Virus record (IMG/VR): IMGVR_UViG_3300037099_000186
Coordinates: 1-46,326 of that record
DNA length: 46,326 nt
Direction: 5' to 3' (one strand)
From: a virus
In this document: piece by piece, positions 1-8,089 of the stretch
How the letters are laid out: each line of letters starts with the position of its first letter
Position numbering within the stretch: the stretch's first letter is position 1
Notes under the pieces: model-generated
The model's input: only the letters and a program-made list of their open reading frames with translations
Told to the model about the DNA's origin: nothing
Database searches by the model: none
Translations under genes and position numbers: made by a program

Positions 1-1905
1 ACCAAGGAATCTGCGAAAGGCGGCATTGTTTTCATACCAGCCGGCTACTATAAGCTTCTTTCAACGATCGATCTTGGCACGTGCGGAATCATACAAGGAG
101 TGTCTTGTACAACTGATCTTTCTAATTTTGGCGTAGCATCCGGTAAAACTGGTTCATGCCTTGCTTCGTACGTTACATCTGGTAATGCAATCACCATTGG
201 TCACATGGCAACGTTAATTTCTAACGTTATTGTCAAAGATTTCGGCATTTTCAATGCCAACCTTACTGATCCCAACGGGGGTGGATTGCCGCCGGACGCG
301 TCAAATTTAACTGGGTTTAATTTAACTGCTGCGCAAGCAGGTAATATATTAGTTGATAACGTTCATTGTTTCGGTTGGGGAACTGGCATCAATGTTGGCA
401 CTGGAGAAGAGTGTTGTTTCAGTAATAATCAATGCTTTATCAACGGTATAGGCATGCTTGTTCCAATTGGAATAACAAATACCAAGATTTTAAATCCTCA
501 TATTTCATACGCTTACGATGGAATGTTAGTCCAATCGTCTGATCAAGTTACGATTGATGGCGGTGCGATACAAGGTTGTATCAACAACGGTTTGCACATT
601 CAGCCTACGCCATCTGGTTACGGTGCGTCTGGAAGAATTGAAAAACTATCCGTAAAGAACATTTGGTTCGAGGCAAATAATAACTCGGGATCGACTACGG
701 CGGCAGACGTTTTATTTGATGCTAGCACTGAAACATCTGCATATTATCAATATTTTAGCAATGTATCGTTTGAGAATTGTCATGCTGGATCTCAATATTG
801 TCCAATGGTATTCATTAGAAATCCAATAATTGGACAGCAACACATCGCCACTGGCATTGATCTATTGTCTGTTATTGATTGCCAGTTTTTAAGCGGTGCT
901 ACAAACATCGTAGTACCAAGTTATTCAACTTATGCTTCGTTCATGGGAAGCAAGCATTGGGGTATAACTGATAATGGACTTCAAACGATAATTTTAAATT
1001 GTGAGCCCGCGGGCGGCGGACCCACGTTTCAAATACCTGCAATTTACCCTTGGCACACGTTGCTCGATATTGATTTCGTTGCACAAACGCCACAAACATT
1101 CAACGCACCTGGAAATTACACGTTTGGTGGTAAAACGTGGACGATGATCAACACGAACGTTCCTAGTTCTGGTCCATCGATTCAACTCACGTCGAACGGG
1201 TTGCAAATCTTCAGCAACAGCATTTCAGGAGTCGGCGCGCCATCGATGTACACCAATGGATCAGGTACGTGTCAAATGGTGAGGTTACCGCTCTCACAGT
1301 TGTTCGGATCAACTTCATACGATTACGACACGAAGTTGAGGATCTCTGTTTCATACAGCAGGGGCGATGCATTTACGTTGCCAACGATCGGTGCGTCGCC
1401 GGGTACGTGGGGAGATTCTGCGTTCTTTGGTATCGATGCTCAGAACGGCAATATTTTGTCAACGATAGCGCAGTACGGCAACAACATTTACGGCATCGGT
1501 GAAACGGGTTCGCAAACGTGGGGATTGCAGCTTGCTCAGTACGGTTACGTGATCGGCGGTGGAAACGCTGTTTTGTCTGATTCAATTCTATTGGATTTGA
1601 TTGTTGGTGGCGGTGGATCATATGCTGCTCAAACACAGTGCGTAACGTTCAATGGATTGGGACAAACACGCGATCTAGCTGCACGTATAGCCGGCTACCT
1701 TGACGTATCGGGTGGCGCTACACAGGATTTTCCTGCACAATCAGGTTACTACCCACTCGGTCACATGTCATGTAACGTTAGCAACGGTAACACCGGCGGT
1801 TCATTGCTGTCCAACCTAGGAATTGTCATGGGATTCCAATCGCCAAGTTCAGCGGTCGGGAGTTGGTGTCTTATTCAACGCTTGAAGGTTGAATACTCAT
1901 ATTGA
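1..1905 (+). CDS. Tailspike/tail fibre protein with pectate-lyase-like beta-helix, 5' truncated by window edge
   Basis: The frame is open from base 1, so the real start lies to the left and at least 634 residues are visible. The first residues (GGIVFIPAGYYKL) are the classic entry motif of the pectate lyase 3 / right-handed beta-helix fold of phage tailspikes. They are followed by a long stretch rich in Asn, Gly, Ser and Thr with short beta-strand-like repeats. The last 200 or so residues are Gly/Ser rich and look like a C-terminal head or receptor-binding domain. Such proteins bind and often depolymerise host surface polysaccharide. The 3' end overlaps the convergent Rnl1-like gene by 35 bp. 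No catalytic residues can be assigned by eye. Confidence 0.8.
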   Translation, partial: TKESAKGGIVFIPAGYYKLLSTIDLGTCGIIQGVSCTTDLSNFGVASGKTGSCLASYVTSGNAITIGHMATLISNVIVKDFGIFNANLTDPNGGGLPPDASNLTGFNLTAAQAGNILVDNVHCFGWGTGINVGTGEECCFSNNQCFINGIGMLVPIGITNTKILNPHISYAYDGMLVQSSDQVTIDGGAIQGCINNGLHIQPTPSGYGASGRIEKLSVKNIWFEANNNSGSTTAADVLFDASTETSAYYQYFSNVSFENCHAGSQYCPMVFIRNPIIGQQHIATGIDLLSVIDCQFLSGATNIVVPSYSTYASFMGSKHWGITDNGLQTIILNCEPAGGGPTFQIPAIYPWHTLLDIDFVAQTPQTFNAPGNYTFGGKTWTMINTNVPSSGPSIQLTSNGLQIFSNSISGVGAPSMYTNGSGTCQMVRLPLSQLFGSTSYDYDTKLRISVSYSRGDAFTLPTIGASPGTWGDSAFFGIDAQNGNILSTIAQYGNNIYGIGETGSQTWGLQLAQYGYVIGGGNAVLSDSILLDLIVGGGGSYAAQTQCVTFNGLGQTRDLAARIAGYLDVSGGATQDFPAQSGYYPLGHMSCNVSNGNTGGSLLSNLGIVMGFQSPSSAVGSWCLIQRLKVEYSY

Positions 1906-3121
1906 GGACATTGAGCAACTTGTCAAGCATCGACGGTGACAGCTTTCCATCAATGCTCAACGTTCTGATGTAATCATCGCACGATAGCGTGAACTTTCTT
2001 GATTTCATGACATCATCGTACAACGCGAACATCACGTATGTCAATGCATCTGATGCCTGCACCTGCAACGCGAATTCCTTTCTAGTCGTTGAATTCCTGA
2101 TGAATGATTCGAACAATTCGTCGTTGTGCTTGCAAAACGCTGCATACGCAGCTTGAAGCAGCACCAACTTGCTAGCTACGTCCTTCTCGATCAACGGCAG
2201 GACGTCATCGATCGATTGTTGTATGATTGCCTCAAGGCCCGATCTGGGCGATGTGGTGACCATCTCACGGGCCTTGGACGACAGAACCCACGACTTGTTC
2301 TTGACCTTTAAGCGGTTGAACGAAGAATCACAAACGACTGCACCCTCCAGTTTTCCTGGGTCTGCGTTGTCGACAAACGCTCTAAGGGCGACAACATCCT
2401 TGATGTTCCAAGTTTTCGGTCGAGGAATGTAACGCGGTATCGGCAATTCGTTGATGTTTAGTTCTTCTCCGGTCGTGATGTCGCGAGCGGCGATCAACGT
2501 CACTCGAGGTTCTTCGTACCTGACGACGACGCGGTTGTACGGACCGGTGAGTTCAAACACGTACGTAACGTTCGTATTGAGGTCTAACCCGTGCAAGAGG
2601 TAGTTACGCAATGCGTCCTCTCCTGCCGCAATCACTGTTTTGTGGAGAGCATCGTCAAACAAGACGGAGAACGTTTTTTCTCCGATGAGTATGTTCTGCG
2701 AGTTCACAGGTAGATCAGCGTCAGGCACCCCTCGCGTCGCCCTGCACCAACCGTTCAACTCGCCATCGTAGTACACGACGATCATCGTGCCGTCAAGCTT
2801 TTCTAGGACGTTCAACCAAGGATCAGACCAATCAACGTTTGCCCCTGCGGGATCGCCAGCGTTGTAGAACCTGTTCATCGGCCAGGCCAATAGTTCAACG
2901 TCGCCGACGATCGTGTCAACGTTGGTGCATTTCACGCGAGGTTTGATAACAATGCCACGACACTGTTCAGCGAGCAGATCACCGTTTTTAATTTCGACCT
3001 GGTTGTAGTTCAGGCTGTGCTTACGTGCATCGTTTGAAGGACGTGAATTGACGCCGTGTTCCTCTTTTAACTGAGCAAACGTATGAGTTTTCAGGTACTC
3101 GATGACAAACGGTTGAACCAT
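1871..3121 (-). CDS. rnlA: T4 Rnl1-like RNA ligase
   Basis: Joins RNA ends using ATP; phage members reseal tRNAs cut by host anticodon nucleases. The 416-residue protein carries the nucleotidyltransferase motifs in order: motif I EKLDGT with the likely AMP-accepting Lys108, a motif III/IIIa region FELTGPYNRV near 189-198, motif IV EGAVV at 259-263 and motif V KVKNK at 272-276. T4 Rnl1 has 374 residues, so the length is close. The start is ATG at 3121, placed 6 nt from a -10 element, which predicts a leaderless message. No polynucleotide kinase is visible nearby. Confidence 0.88.
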   Translation of the reverse strand: MVQPFVIEYLKTHTFAQLKEEHGVNSRPSNDARKHSLNYNQVEIKNGDLLAEQCRGIVIKPRVKCTNVDTIVGDVELLAWPMNRFYNAGDPAGANVDWSDPWLNVLEKLDGTMIVVYYDGELNGWCRATRGVPDADLPVNSQNILIGEKTFSVLFDDALHKTVIAAGEDALRNYLLHGLDLNTNVTYVFELTGPYNRVVVRYEEPRVTLIAARDITTGEELNINELPIPRYIPRPKTWNIKDVVALRAFVDNADPGKLEGAVVCDSSFNRLKVKNKSWVLSSKAREMVTTSPRSGLEAIIQQSIDDVLPLIEKDVASKLVLLQAAYAAFCKHNDELFESFIRNSTTRKEFALQVQASDALTYVMFALYDDVMKSRKFTLSCDDYIRTLSIDGKLSPSMLDKLLNVLNMSIQPSSVE

Positions 3122-3127
3122 GGTTGT

Positions 3128-3157
3128 AGTCTACACTTGTTCGTTGAATTCTTACAC
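3128..3157 (-). promoter_or_regulatory. Phage promoter (GTGTAA-18-TAGACT)
   Basis: Read on the minus strand: -35 GTGTAA, 18 bp, -10 TAGACT, then 6 nt to the ATG of the Rnl1-like gene. It matches the phage promoter pattern seen many times in this window. Confidence 0.55.
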
Positions 3158-3161
3158 TTCG

Positions 3162-3599
3162 TCACTTGTCAATGTCAGCGTCCGCATCGAACAACGAAGC
3201 GATGTCTATTCTATCGTCTCCAGGTTGCAACACGGTGACGTTGATGTGCGCATCGTTGTAAGCATTCAACGGAACCATCGAGCTCATCACCCAACCATCG
3301 TGTATGCTCACCTCAGTGCCAGCGGCGTTACGTGGTTTGCTTGATTTTCCAACCCTAACGTAGTTCAAACGTTTGTGATCAAGGTTGCTTTTACCGTTGT
3401 AAACGTATTCAAATGCATATAATTCAACTTCAATGAACGAATTTTGTTGCAACGTCACTTCGTCTATTCCATCGATCACGGGAGCTTTTTCACCCTTTTC
3501 AACGGTTTCACACCATACATACAACGCTTCTTGGCTTGGGAACAGGTAGAACTTGTGTTCGTTACAACCCTCGTTCAGAGCGATTCTTACCTTTTTCAT
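3162..3599 (-). CDS. Hypothetical protein
   Basis: 145 residues beginning MKKVRIALNEG. I chose the ATG at 3599 rather than an upstream TTG because a strong ribosome site (GGAGAGA) lies 2-5 nt before it. There is no recognised domain; the protein is mixed alpha/beta, slightly acidic, with a very acidic C-terminus (DADADIDK). It sits between the glycosyltransferase-like gene and the Rnl1-like gene on the same strand. No function is assigned. Confidence 0.6.
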   Translation of the reverse strand: MKKVRIALNEGCNEHKFYLFPSQEALYVWCETVEKGEKAPVIDGIDEVTLQQNSFIEVELYAFEYVYNGKSNLDHKRLNYVRVGKSSKPRNAAGTEVSIHDGWVMSSMVPLNAYNDAHINVTVLQPGDDRIDIASLFDADADIDK

Positions 3600-3647
3600 T
3601 TCTCTCCAATCGTACAAACAAACGTAGCGCTCATCACATATGTCATC

Positions 3648-4523
3648 CTATGATGCTGTGTCTCCGTTCAACATAATAGAAATATCGAGGTATGTTTTAA
3701 GGATGTTTGTTCGATCTTCGATGAACGCACGTTGATGTGAAAACGCTAGGTGACACACCAAAGCATCTCCCACGATCCACAGCGGTTTAAGCAGCTTCTC
3801 TGGTATACTAGTCGTTAGCTCAACTTCATCTCGTGGTCCAACTTGTCCATCGAATTGCTTGAAGCTTTGGCCAGTCCAACCCATCACGCCGATGCGCTGT
3901 CTGCCTTCTATCTGGTGAGGTTGAAAGTACAGAGCCTCTAAGTTACCGTTGCGAACGAACTGAATGAATTGCTCGTGCAGGTGACCGGCGAACTCACCGT
4001 TCGTGCAAGCAAACGGACACCGTGGATTTCCGGTCGAGTGTCCCAACGTATCATCGATCGTTCCTCTGTCCTGTAGTATTTTCGTTACGTGCGGTACGTT
4101 GTAGACGTTTGCCGTACAAGCGTAGTTTGTGCTCTCTCGAGTTAGAACTGCATTGCACATGTTCGTGAAGAATTGGTCGTGAATGAAACAAATATCATCA
4201 TCGATCTTGACGTAGATCGTTTGGTCAGCAACGCATCCACGATAGAACCGAAAGATGCCATCGCTGAACTGCCAGTGATCACGAGTCGCATCGTAGAGCG
4301 CTTTCACGAGTTCGCCTGAGCAATAGACCCTTTTGATCTTTAGATGCTCTCGTTCCATTCTAGCAAAATATTCAAGGTCTGACTTAGCGTCAGTGTTCAC
4401 CCACAGGTGAATTTCATCGACGATCGATGAATTGCGATCGGCGAGTAGGTATGGAAGTAACACGCGTAGGTAACGATAGCGACCCGCGGGAATACAAACG
4501 ATGACTCTGTTTCCGTTGAACAT
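3648..4523 (-). CDS. Glycosyltransferase-like protein (GT-A type)
   Basis: 291 residues. The N-terminus (VIVCIPAGRYRYLRVLLPYL) and the later YVKIDDDICFI segment, with an Asp-rich DDD metal/nucleotide-sugar motif, fit a GT-A fold transferase acting on host or virion glycans. The C-terminal half has conserved-looking Cys, His and Trp residues but no motif I can name. The ATG at 4523 has no good Shine-Dalgarno; a TACATT hexamer lies 6 nt upstream and could make it leaderless. The exact family is uncertain. Confidence 0.6.
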   Translation of the reverse strand: MFNGNRVIVCIPAGRYRYLRVLLPYLLADRNSSIVDEIHLWVNTDAKSDLEYFARMEREHLKIKRVYCSGELVKALYDATRDHWQFSDGIFRFYRGCVADQTIYVKIDDDICFIHDQFFTNMCNAVLTRESTNYACTANVYNVPHVTKILQDRGTIDDTLGHSTGNPRCPFACTNGEFAGHLHEQFIQFVRNGNLEALYFQPHQIEGRQRIGVMGWTGQSFKQFDGQVGPRDEVELTTSIPEKLLKPLWIVGDALVCHLAFSHQRAFIEDRTNILKTYLDISIMLNGDTAS

Positions 4524-4541
4524 GTTAATAATGTACCACGT

Positions 4542-4796
4542 TCAACGGCCATAAAAGAGTTCAAGTTGTTCAGACACGTCTGTTTTTATGCGCTCGTGTG
4601 GTGTGCACGTACGTGCCGTCGTCGACATATCATTTTCATTTGTCGCTGGTTTTTGTTGTTTCCGCTCATACAACCACGAGTGCTGAACATCGTTGTGTTT
4701 GATATAACACCACACGCACGCTTGCGTTCCACACGATGCACATGACCACGTTTCACTTTCATCAATGTGATTGTGACATCCTTGACATTCGATCAT
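4542..4796 (-). CDS. Small zinc-finger-like protein
   Basis: 84 residues, start ATG 4796, sharing ATGA with the stop of the peptidyl-tRNA hydrolase gene, so translation is probably coupled. Paired cysteines (ECQGCH, CASCG, CVWCY) with a following His suggest one or two zinc knuckles at residues 3-35, resembling a compact RING/B-box-like or rubredoxin-knuckle fold. The C-terminal half is polar. The function is unknown; zinc binding is inferred from the spacing of Cys and His. Confidence 0.6.
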   Translation of the reverse strand: MIECQGCHNHIDESETWSCASCGTQACVWCYIKHNDVQHSWLYERKQQKPATNENDMSTTARTCTPHERIKTDVSEQLELFYGR

Positions 4797-5182
4797 AGCA
4801 GTTTGAGGCTTCCTGTTATTTTGTCGATTTCTTCCGATTTGCACGGTCCAAACGCTGCACACGTCAACGTTGGTTCACCGTTGAACTCTGTCTTTCCTGA
4901 ATCTACGATCGAGTGAACCTCGATGTCAGCCAGGTTCGCCTGGAATATGAGATCGTGAAGTGCGTCCTCGCTGTCGCAGCCAACGACGATCTTCGTGAAC
5001 GATCCTGAGAATAACCATTCAGCTTCGTCAGTCGACAACACAACGGTCAATTCATCGTCCCTAGGTGATTCATCGTTGTCGACGATGAACTTCATCGCAG
5101 CGTGAGCCACTTGCGACGCCAGCTTTCCCTTTCTCATGTTCAAATCTGTTCTGCATACAATGACCATCTTGATGTCGCTCAT
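4793..5182 (-). CDS. pth2: Peptidyl-tRNA hydrolase, Pth2 family
   Basis: 129 residues matching the archaeal/eukaryotic-type Pth2 family, which releases peptides from peptidyl-tRNA and recycles stalled tRNA. The hallmark N-terminus is present: VIVCRTDLNMRKGKLASQVAH, whose central part (KGKLASQVAHAA) is the family signature. The C-terminal VDSGKTEF and AFGPCKSEEID segments are also typical. The ATG at 5182 follows AAAGG. It fits with the two RNA ligases and the tRNA genes as a tRNA-maintenance set. Confidence 0.88.
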   Translation of the reverse strand: MSDIKMVIVCRTDLNMRKGKLASQVAHAAMKFIVDNDESPRDDELTVVLSTDEAEWLFSGSFTKIVVGCDSEDALHDLIFQANLADIEVHSIVDSGKTEFNGEPTLTCAAFGPCKSEEIDKITGSLKLL

Positions 5183-5455
5183 TGCAGTGCCTTTGTTTCT
5201 AGGAATTCAATTGAACGCCTGTTCTATGTAGGTTGTGAGCCTCGTCGTAGGGATTCGAACGCTGCGTGAGAAACTAGGAATTTGTCATGTTTGATCTATA
5301 GCTTCGTTTTCACTTAGACTTACGGGACTATTCTAACCCGTACGTTATTTTACTTTTCACTTAGAATTGTAAAAAACGACACCTAATAAGGTGCTGCGTC
5401 TTCTTTCGCCAAAGTCATACGTTGTTACTCAGAAGCAAATTTATAGTACAATACG
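5183..5455. other. Intergenic region with a small hairpin and direct repeat
   Basis: 273 bp without a convincing gene. It contains a perfect 6-bp inverted repeat (TACGGG/CCCGTA, 5321-5342, 10-nt loop) and an 11-base direct repeat TTTCACTTAGA at about 5309 and 5355. A T-loop-like TTCGAATC near 5252 on the minus strand does not fold into a full tRNA. The hairpin lacks a T-run in either direction. Confidence 0.4.
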
Positions 5456-5962
5456 TTACGCTTGGTTTACACTTTCCTGTGCTCTGCACTCCTCACGCAC
5501 TTGCATCAGGATTTTACCAAGAACGTTCTGACCCTTTCCACGGCACACGCCGAAGTACGTATCGTTCCACGAGTTTCCTTCAATGAGCTCGACGTTTTCA
5601 GTAGCCAGCAACATCGCTCTCAGAAGAGGATTTTCGAACTTCTTTCTTATAAGGTCTAGCATGATGTTTTCGCGTCTTTCGTTCCAACCATCGATCAAGG
5701 GGTTTGCGTGACCGAGCTTCTTCGCCTGTGCAGGTGTCTTTGCTTCACGTATGATTCTCTTCACAACGGGATCATCTGACTTTGCGGCCTGGTAGGCATG
5801 CTCAACGCTGCGATACCTTTCGTTATCGATCCATATTGAAGATTCGAAGAAGTTGCTAAGGAATCCAAACTCACCACGAAAGCTGTCAATCACGTCCGGC
5901 GTCTGCACCGGCAGCGATGGCTGCTTCACGTCGTTCGTCGGCATCTCGTTGTTCCTTCTCAT
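5456..5962 (-). CDS. NADAR (YbiA-like) family protein
   Basis: 168 residues. The N-terminal DSFRGEFGFLSNFFES and the following YRSVEHAYQAAKS motif are diagnostic of the NADAR superfamily; the C-terminal NSWNDTYFGVCRGKGQNVLG block completes the domain. Some family members remove ADP-ribose from guanine in DNA or act in NAD/ADP-ribose metabolism, so in a phage it could counter ADP-ribosylation defences (inference). ATG 5962 is preferred because GAAGGAA sits 5 nt upstream; this makes a 77-nt overlap with the upstream lysin-like gene, an unusually long same-strand overlap. Confidence 0.87.
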   Translation of the reverse strand: MRRNNEMPTNDVKQPSLPVQTPDVIDSFRGEFGFLSNFFESSIWIDNERYRSVEHAYQAAKSDDPVVKRIIREAKTPAQAKKLGHANPLIDGWNERRENIMLDLIRKKFENPLLRAMLLATENVELIEGNSWNDTYFGVCRGKGQNVLGKILMQVREECRAQESVNQA

Positions 5963-6527
5963 GTCGTTCCTTCTCTTCGTCAGGTAGGACGTGTCTCTTT
6001 GCGGTGAAGAACAAGGATGATAGCATCACCGTGTACTTGTCTAGGTCGGCTTCAAAGTAACCACACCGCTGCAATTGCACGGCAGCGTCCGTTGGATTAC
6101 CCCAATCAAAACGAGCGATTCCTGCGGTACAACGCTTGATGACCTCCCAGTACGCAATTGCACCATCGATGAACGTTTCAAACGATCTGTACACGTGTTT
6201 GTCACTCGCGCTGTAGTACGTTGGTTGGTCTCGCGATGATGCGCTGACGTTGCCCATGTTATGGTTGAAGACGTGCTCACCGTGACCGTTCTCGAGCGCT
6301 ACCTGAGCCCATGCCATTGCCAACCTGTTCGTGCTTGGCGCCTCACCGAACACCCTCACGTGGGCATCGCGAAGGGTCGAGACGATTTCGGTACGTGACA
6401 TTGAAGTTCTCGTCATCGCTTGACGCAGTGGATTTGCATCATCTGCATACGATGATCCCACCACCATCGAAACGTTCACGATGAGCGCGAGGAGCAGAAT
6501 ACATAGCTTCTTTCTCGTTCGTGTCAT
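5886..6527 (-). CDS. Secreted glucosaminidase/lysozyme-like protein
   Basis: 213 residues from ATG 6527. A signal peptide is visible (KKLCILLLALIVNVSMVVG, then AYA-like SSYADD cleavage region). The domain at about residues 55-140 contains AWAQVALENGHGEHVFNHN-MGN and the SFETFIDGAIAYWEVI helix, resembling FlgJ/GH73 glucosaminidases and related phage lysins, with the Glu of ALENG as the likely acid. The C-terminus is a charged EEKERHEKEQ coiled region that is read through into the start of the NADAR gene. A GTG at 6578 would add 17 residues before the signal peptide. Confidence 0.7.
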   Translation of the reverse strand: MTRTRKKLCILLLALIVNVSMVVGSSYADDANPLRQAMTRTSMSRTEIVSTLRDAHVRVFGEAPSTNRLAMAWAQVALENGHGEHVFNHNMGNVSASSRDQPTYYSASDKHVYRSFETFIDGAIAYWEVIKRCTAGIARFDWGNPTDAAVQLQRCGYFEADLDKYTVMLSSLFFTAKRHVLPDEEKERHEKEQRDADERREAAIAAGADAGRD

Positions 6528-6596
6528 TAGAGGACCATTGTAACTATGGAATTGACGTTTGTTTTGTCCTAAGTTCACGTGATTCTCAATGAGTTT

Positions 6597-6875
6597 TTAT
6601 TTAATATCATTTTGATGATCACGTATTTCTTTGATCGTTTCTTCTAGGAAGATTGAACGACGCTTATAGTATATTAGCGCATAGCGAAGTTCGCGCGCTT
6701 CGCACCTGCAACCGCCGTTCGTTGCCTGGCCTTTCGGTCTTGCAACTATACATGAATTATCACCGCATCCAGTCACAGGTACGTCACCCGGATCGTTGCG
6801 CATGTTGTTGATCACGTTGCGTAGCAGAGACACTTCACGTTCTAGATCAACGATTCTGGGATTGTTCCTTGTCAT
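6597..6875 (-). CDS. Conserved phage-type hypothetical protein, coiled coil with Cys motif
   Basis: 92 residues. Residues 1-27 form a predicted coiled coil (IVDLEREVSLLRNVINNM), followed by a Cys-containing linker with RPKGQATNGGCRCEARELR, a pattern seen in many phage hypotheticals, then a second helix. The ATG shares ATGA with the stop of the phosphatase fragment upstream, so it is co-translated. The function is not known. Confidence 0.65.
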   Translation of the reverse strand: MTRNNPRIVDLEREVSLLRNVINNMRNDPGDVPVTGCGDNSCIVARPKGQATNGGCRCEARELRYALIYYKRRSIFLEETIKEIRDHQNDIK

Positions 6876-7367
6876 CGATTTCCTATCGTGATGAATGATG
6901 GATGAACTGAGTTTTCACGTTCAAAGTGCGCATTTAGTATCATCTTATAAACGCGTCTATTCAAACACGGATACGTTTTGAAGAATTGTGCATCGTTATC
7001 GCGGTGAATCAATGATAATGCAGCCGCAACTGCTGGAGACCTCGACAAACCTGCATCACAGTGAACGATCAATGTCGTGATGCTGTCAACGTACGCACTT
7101 ACAAACGCAAGTATCGCGCGCGCGCCTTGGTTCGAACGATTGGTTCTCCAACTTTATGATATTCGATGACTCATTGAGATCGTAAGGAATGTTTTCAATC
7201 CTATCGACGTCAAAGAACGTTAGCTGCAACACGCTCAACGTGTTATCATTCGTTGCCACGCGAGCAGGCGACGTGCCCGGCGTCGTTATCGAAATGATGG
7301 CGTGTGGATCAACTGGTGGAACACACGTTTCCGCCGTCAAACGGTTCATGACTGTGATGTTCAACAT
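6872..7367 (-). pseudogene. Dual-specificity protein phosphatase, frameshifted
   Basis: Two overlapping frames together encode one phage tyrosine/dual-specificity phosphatase of about 165 residues. The N-terminal part (7367 to about 7130) reads MLNITVMNRLTAET then the PHAIISITTPG strand typical of this family. The C-terminal part (about 7120 to 6872) has the CX5R catalytic loop HCDAGLSRS. The join falls in a (CG)n run at 7117-7128; adding one CG (or removing one base) gives a continuous RARAILAFVSAYVDS reading into the active site. Downstream translation could restart at TTG 7072. This may be slippage, a programmed shift or an assembly error. ATG 7367 is supported by a phage promoter 6 nt upstream. 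Confidence 0.7.
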
Positions 7368-7373
7368 CTGTTG

Positions 7374-7403
7374 ATTGTACAACCAATGAATGACTAGTTG
7401 CAC
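7374..7403 (-). promoter_or_regulatory. Phage promoter (GTGCAA-18-TACAAT)
   Basis: -10 TACAAT ends 6 nt before ATG 7367 of the phosphatase gene; -35 GTGCAA lies 18 bp away. It predicts a leaderless message and fixes the phosphatase start. Confidence 0.55.
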
Positions 7404-7480
7404 TACAAGTTTCGCGCCTGATCTGTTCACCTAATTCCGTACAATCAACGGAATTTTTCTGATGGTTACTGGATCAAGGG

Positions 7481-7567
7481 TGTTTCGGGAGGGACTTGAA
7501 CCCTCATACCCGTTTAGTGGGTCGCGGATTTTAAGTCCGCTGCGTATGCCAATTCCGCCACCGAAAC
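7481..7567 (-). tRNA. tRNA-Leu(TAA)
   Basis: An 87-nt type II tRNA on the minus strand. The acceptor stem is GTTTCGG/CCGAAAC (7561-7567 with 7482-7488), the T loop is TTCAAGT, there is a long variable arm built on ACCC/GGGT, and the anticodon loop CTTAAAA gives anticodon TAA. The discriminator is A and no CCA is encoded. It lies between the phosphatase and the nucleotidyltransferase gene. Confidence 0.93.
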
Positions 7568-7568
7568 G

Positions 7569-7922
7569 CTACAAATCAACGGCAATCTTGATCGATTTTC
7601 CTCTCTTGAGGACCATTTTATTCACGAAGACCAAGGTGTTCACAGTACCGATGTTGTCCATCGGATATCGAACCATTTCGTTCTGCAACTTCTCAGACAA
7701 GCTTTCGTTCATTCCTGTGTCTGCCACGGGACCATCAACGACAACTGCAACGTCGATGTCGGACGATTCGTTGAAGAGGTTCCTGTCGACGACGCTACCA
7801 ACGATGTACACTTCCCTACACGGTCTCATGAGCACGTCTCTAGCCGTGTCGCGTATGAATTGTGCATTCGTTTTTAACGTAGCTATTGCGGCCTTCCTGT
7901 ACGATTCAAGCTCCTCGTTCAT
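7569..7922 (-). CDS. Minimal nucleotidyltransferase (MNT/KNTase fold)
   Basis: 117 residues. The segment VYIVGSVVDRNLFNESSDID followed by VAVVV contains the G-S helix and the DxD metal site of the polymerase-beta-like nucleotidyltransferase fold. Single-domain members transfer nucleotides to proteins, RNA or small molecules and are often paired with HEPN toxins or antitoxins. Here the upstream partner is a 55-residue protein sharing ATGA, not an obvious HEPN domain. Its 3' end abuts tRNA-Leu (1 nt), so the two may be one transcript. Confidence 0.75.
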   Translation of the reverse strand: MNEELESYRKAAIATLKTNAQFIRDTARDVLMRPCREVYIVGSVVDRNLFNESSDIDVAVVVDGPVADTGMNESLSEKLQNEMVRYPMDNIGTVNTLVFVNKMVLKRGKSIKIAVDL

Positions 7923-8086
7923 TTGTACTCGAACTCGAGTTTGCAGAAGTCGATTCCACTGAACACGCTGTTTTCACGACGTAACTGTTCTCGTGTAACC
8001 TCGCCGGACGCTAGCCTACGAGCGTCATCGTCTCGAGATGCTTGCTTTTGCTCAGCACGCTTTTCAGGATCAAATTTTTCGTTCAT
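7919..8086 (-). CDS. Small charged hypothetical protein
   Basis: 55 residues starting MNEKFDPEKRAEQ, with a helical DDDARRLASGEVTREQLRRE segment like that of other phage small proteins, ending FEYK. It starts 3 nt after the stop of the ParB-like gene and its TGA overlaps the ATG of the nucleotidyltransferase (ATGA), so it is probably translated as part of that operon. It could be a partner of the nucleotidyltransferase. Confidence 0.6.
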   Translation of the reverse strand: MNEKFDPEKRAEQKQASRDDDARRLASGEVTREQLRRENSVFSGIDFCKLEFEYK

Positions 8087-8089
8087 TTG

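Noticed and set aside
5240-5320. T-loop-like TTCGAATC on the minus strand suggesting a tRNA
   Set aside because: The T stem has two mismatches and no matching 5' acceptor strand, D arm or anticodon arm could be found within 90 nt.
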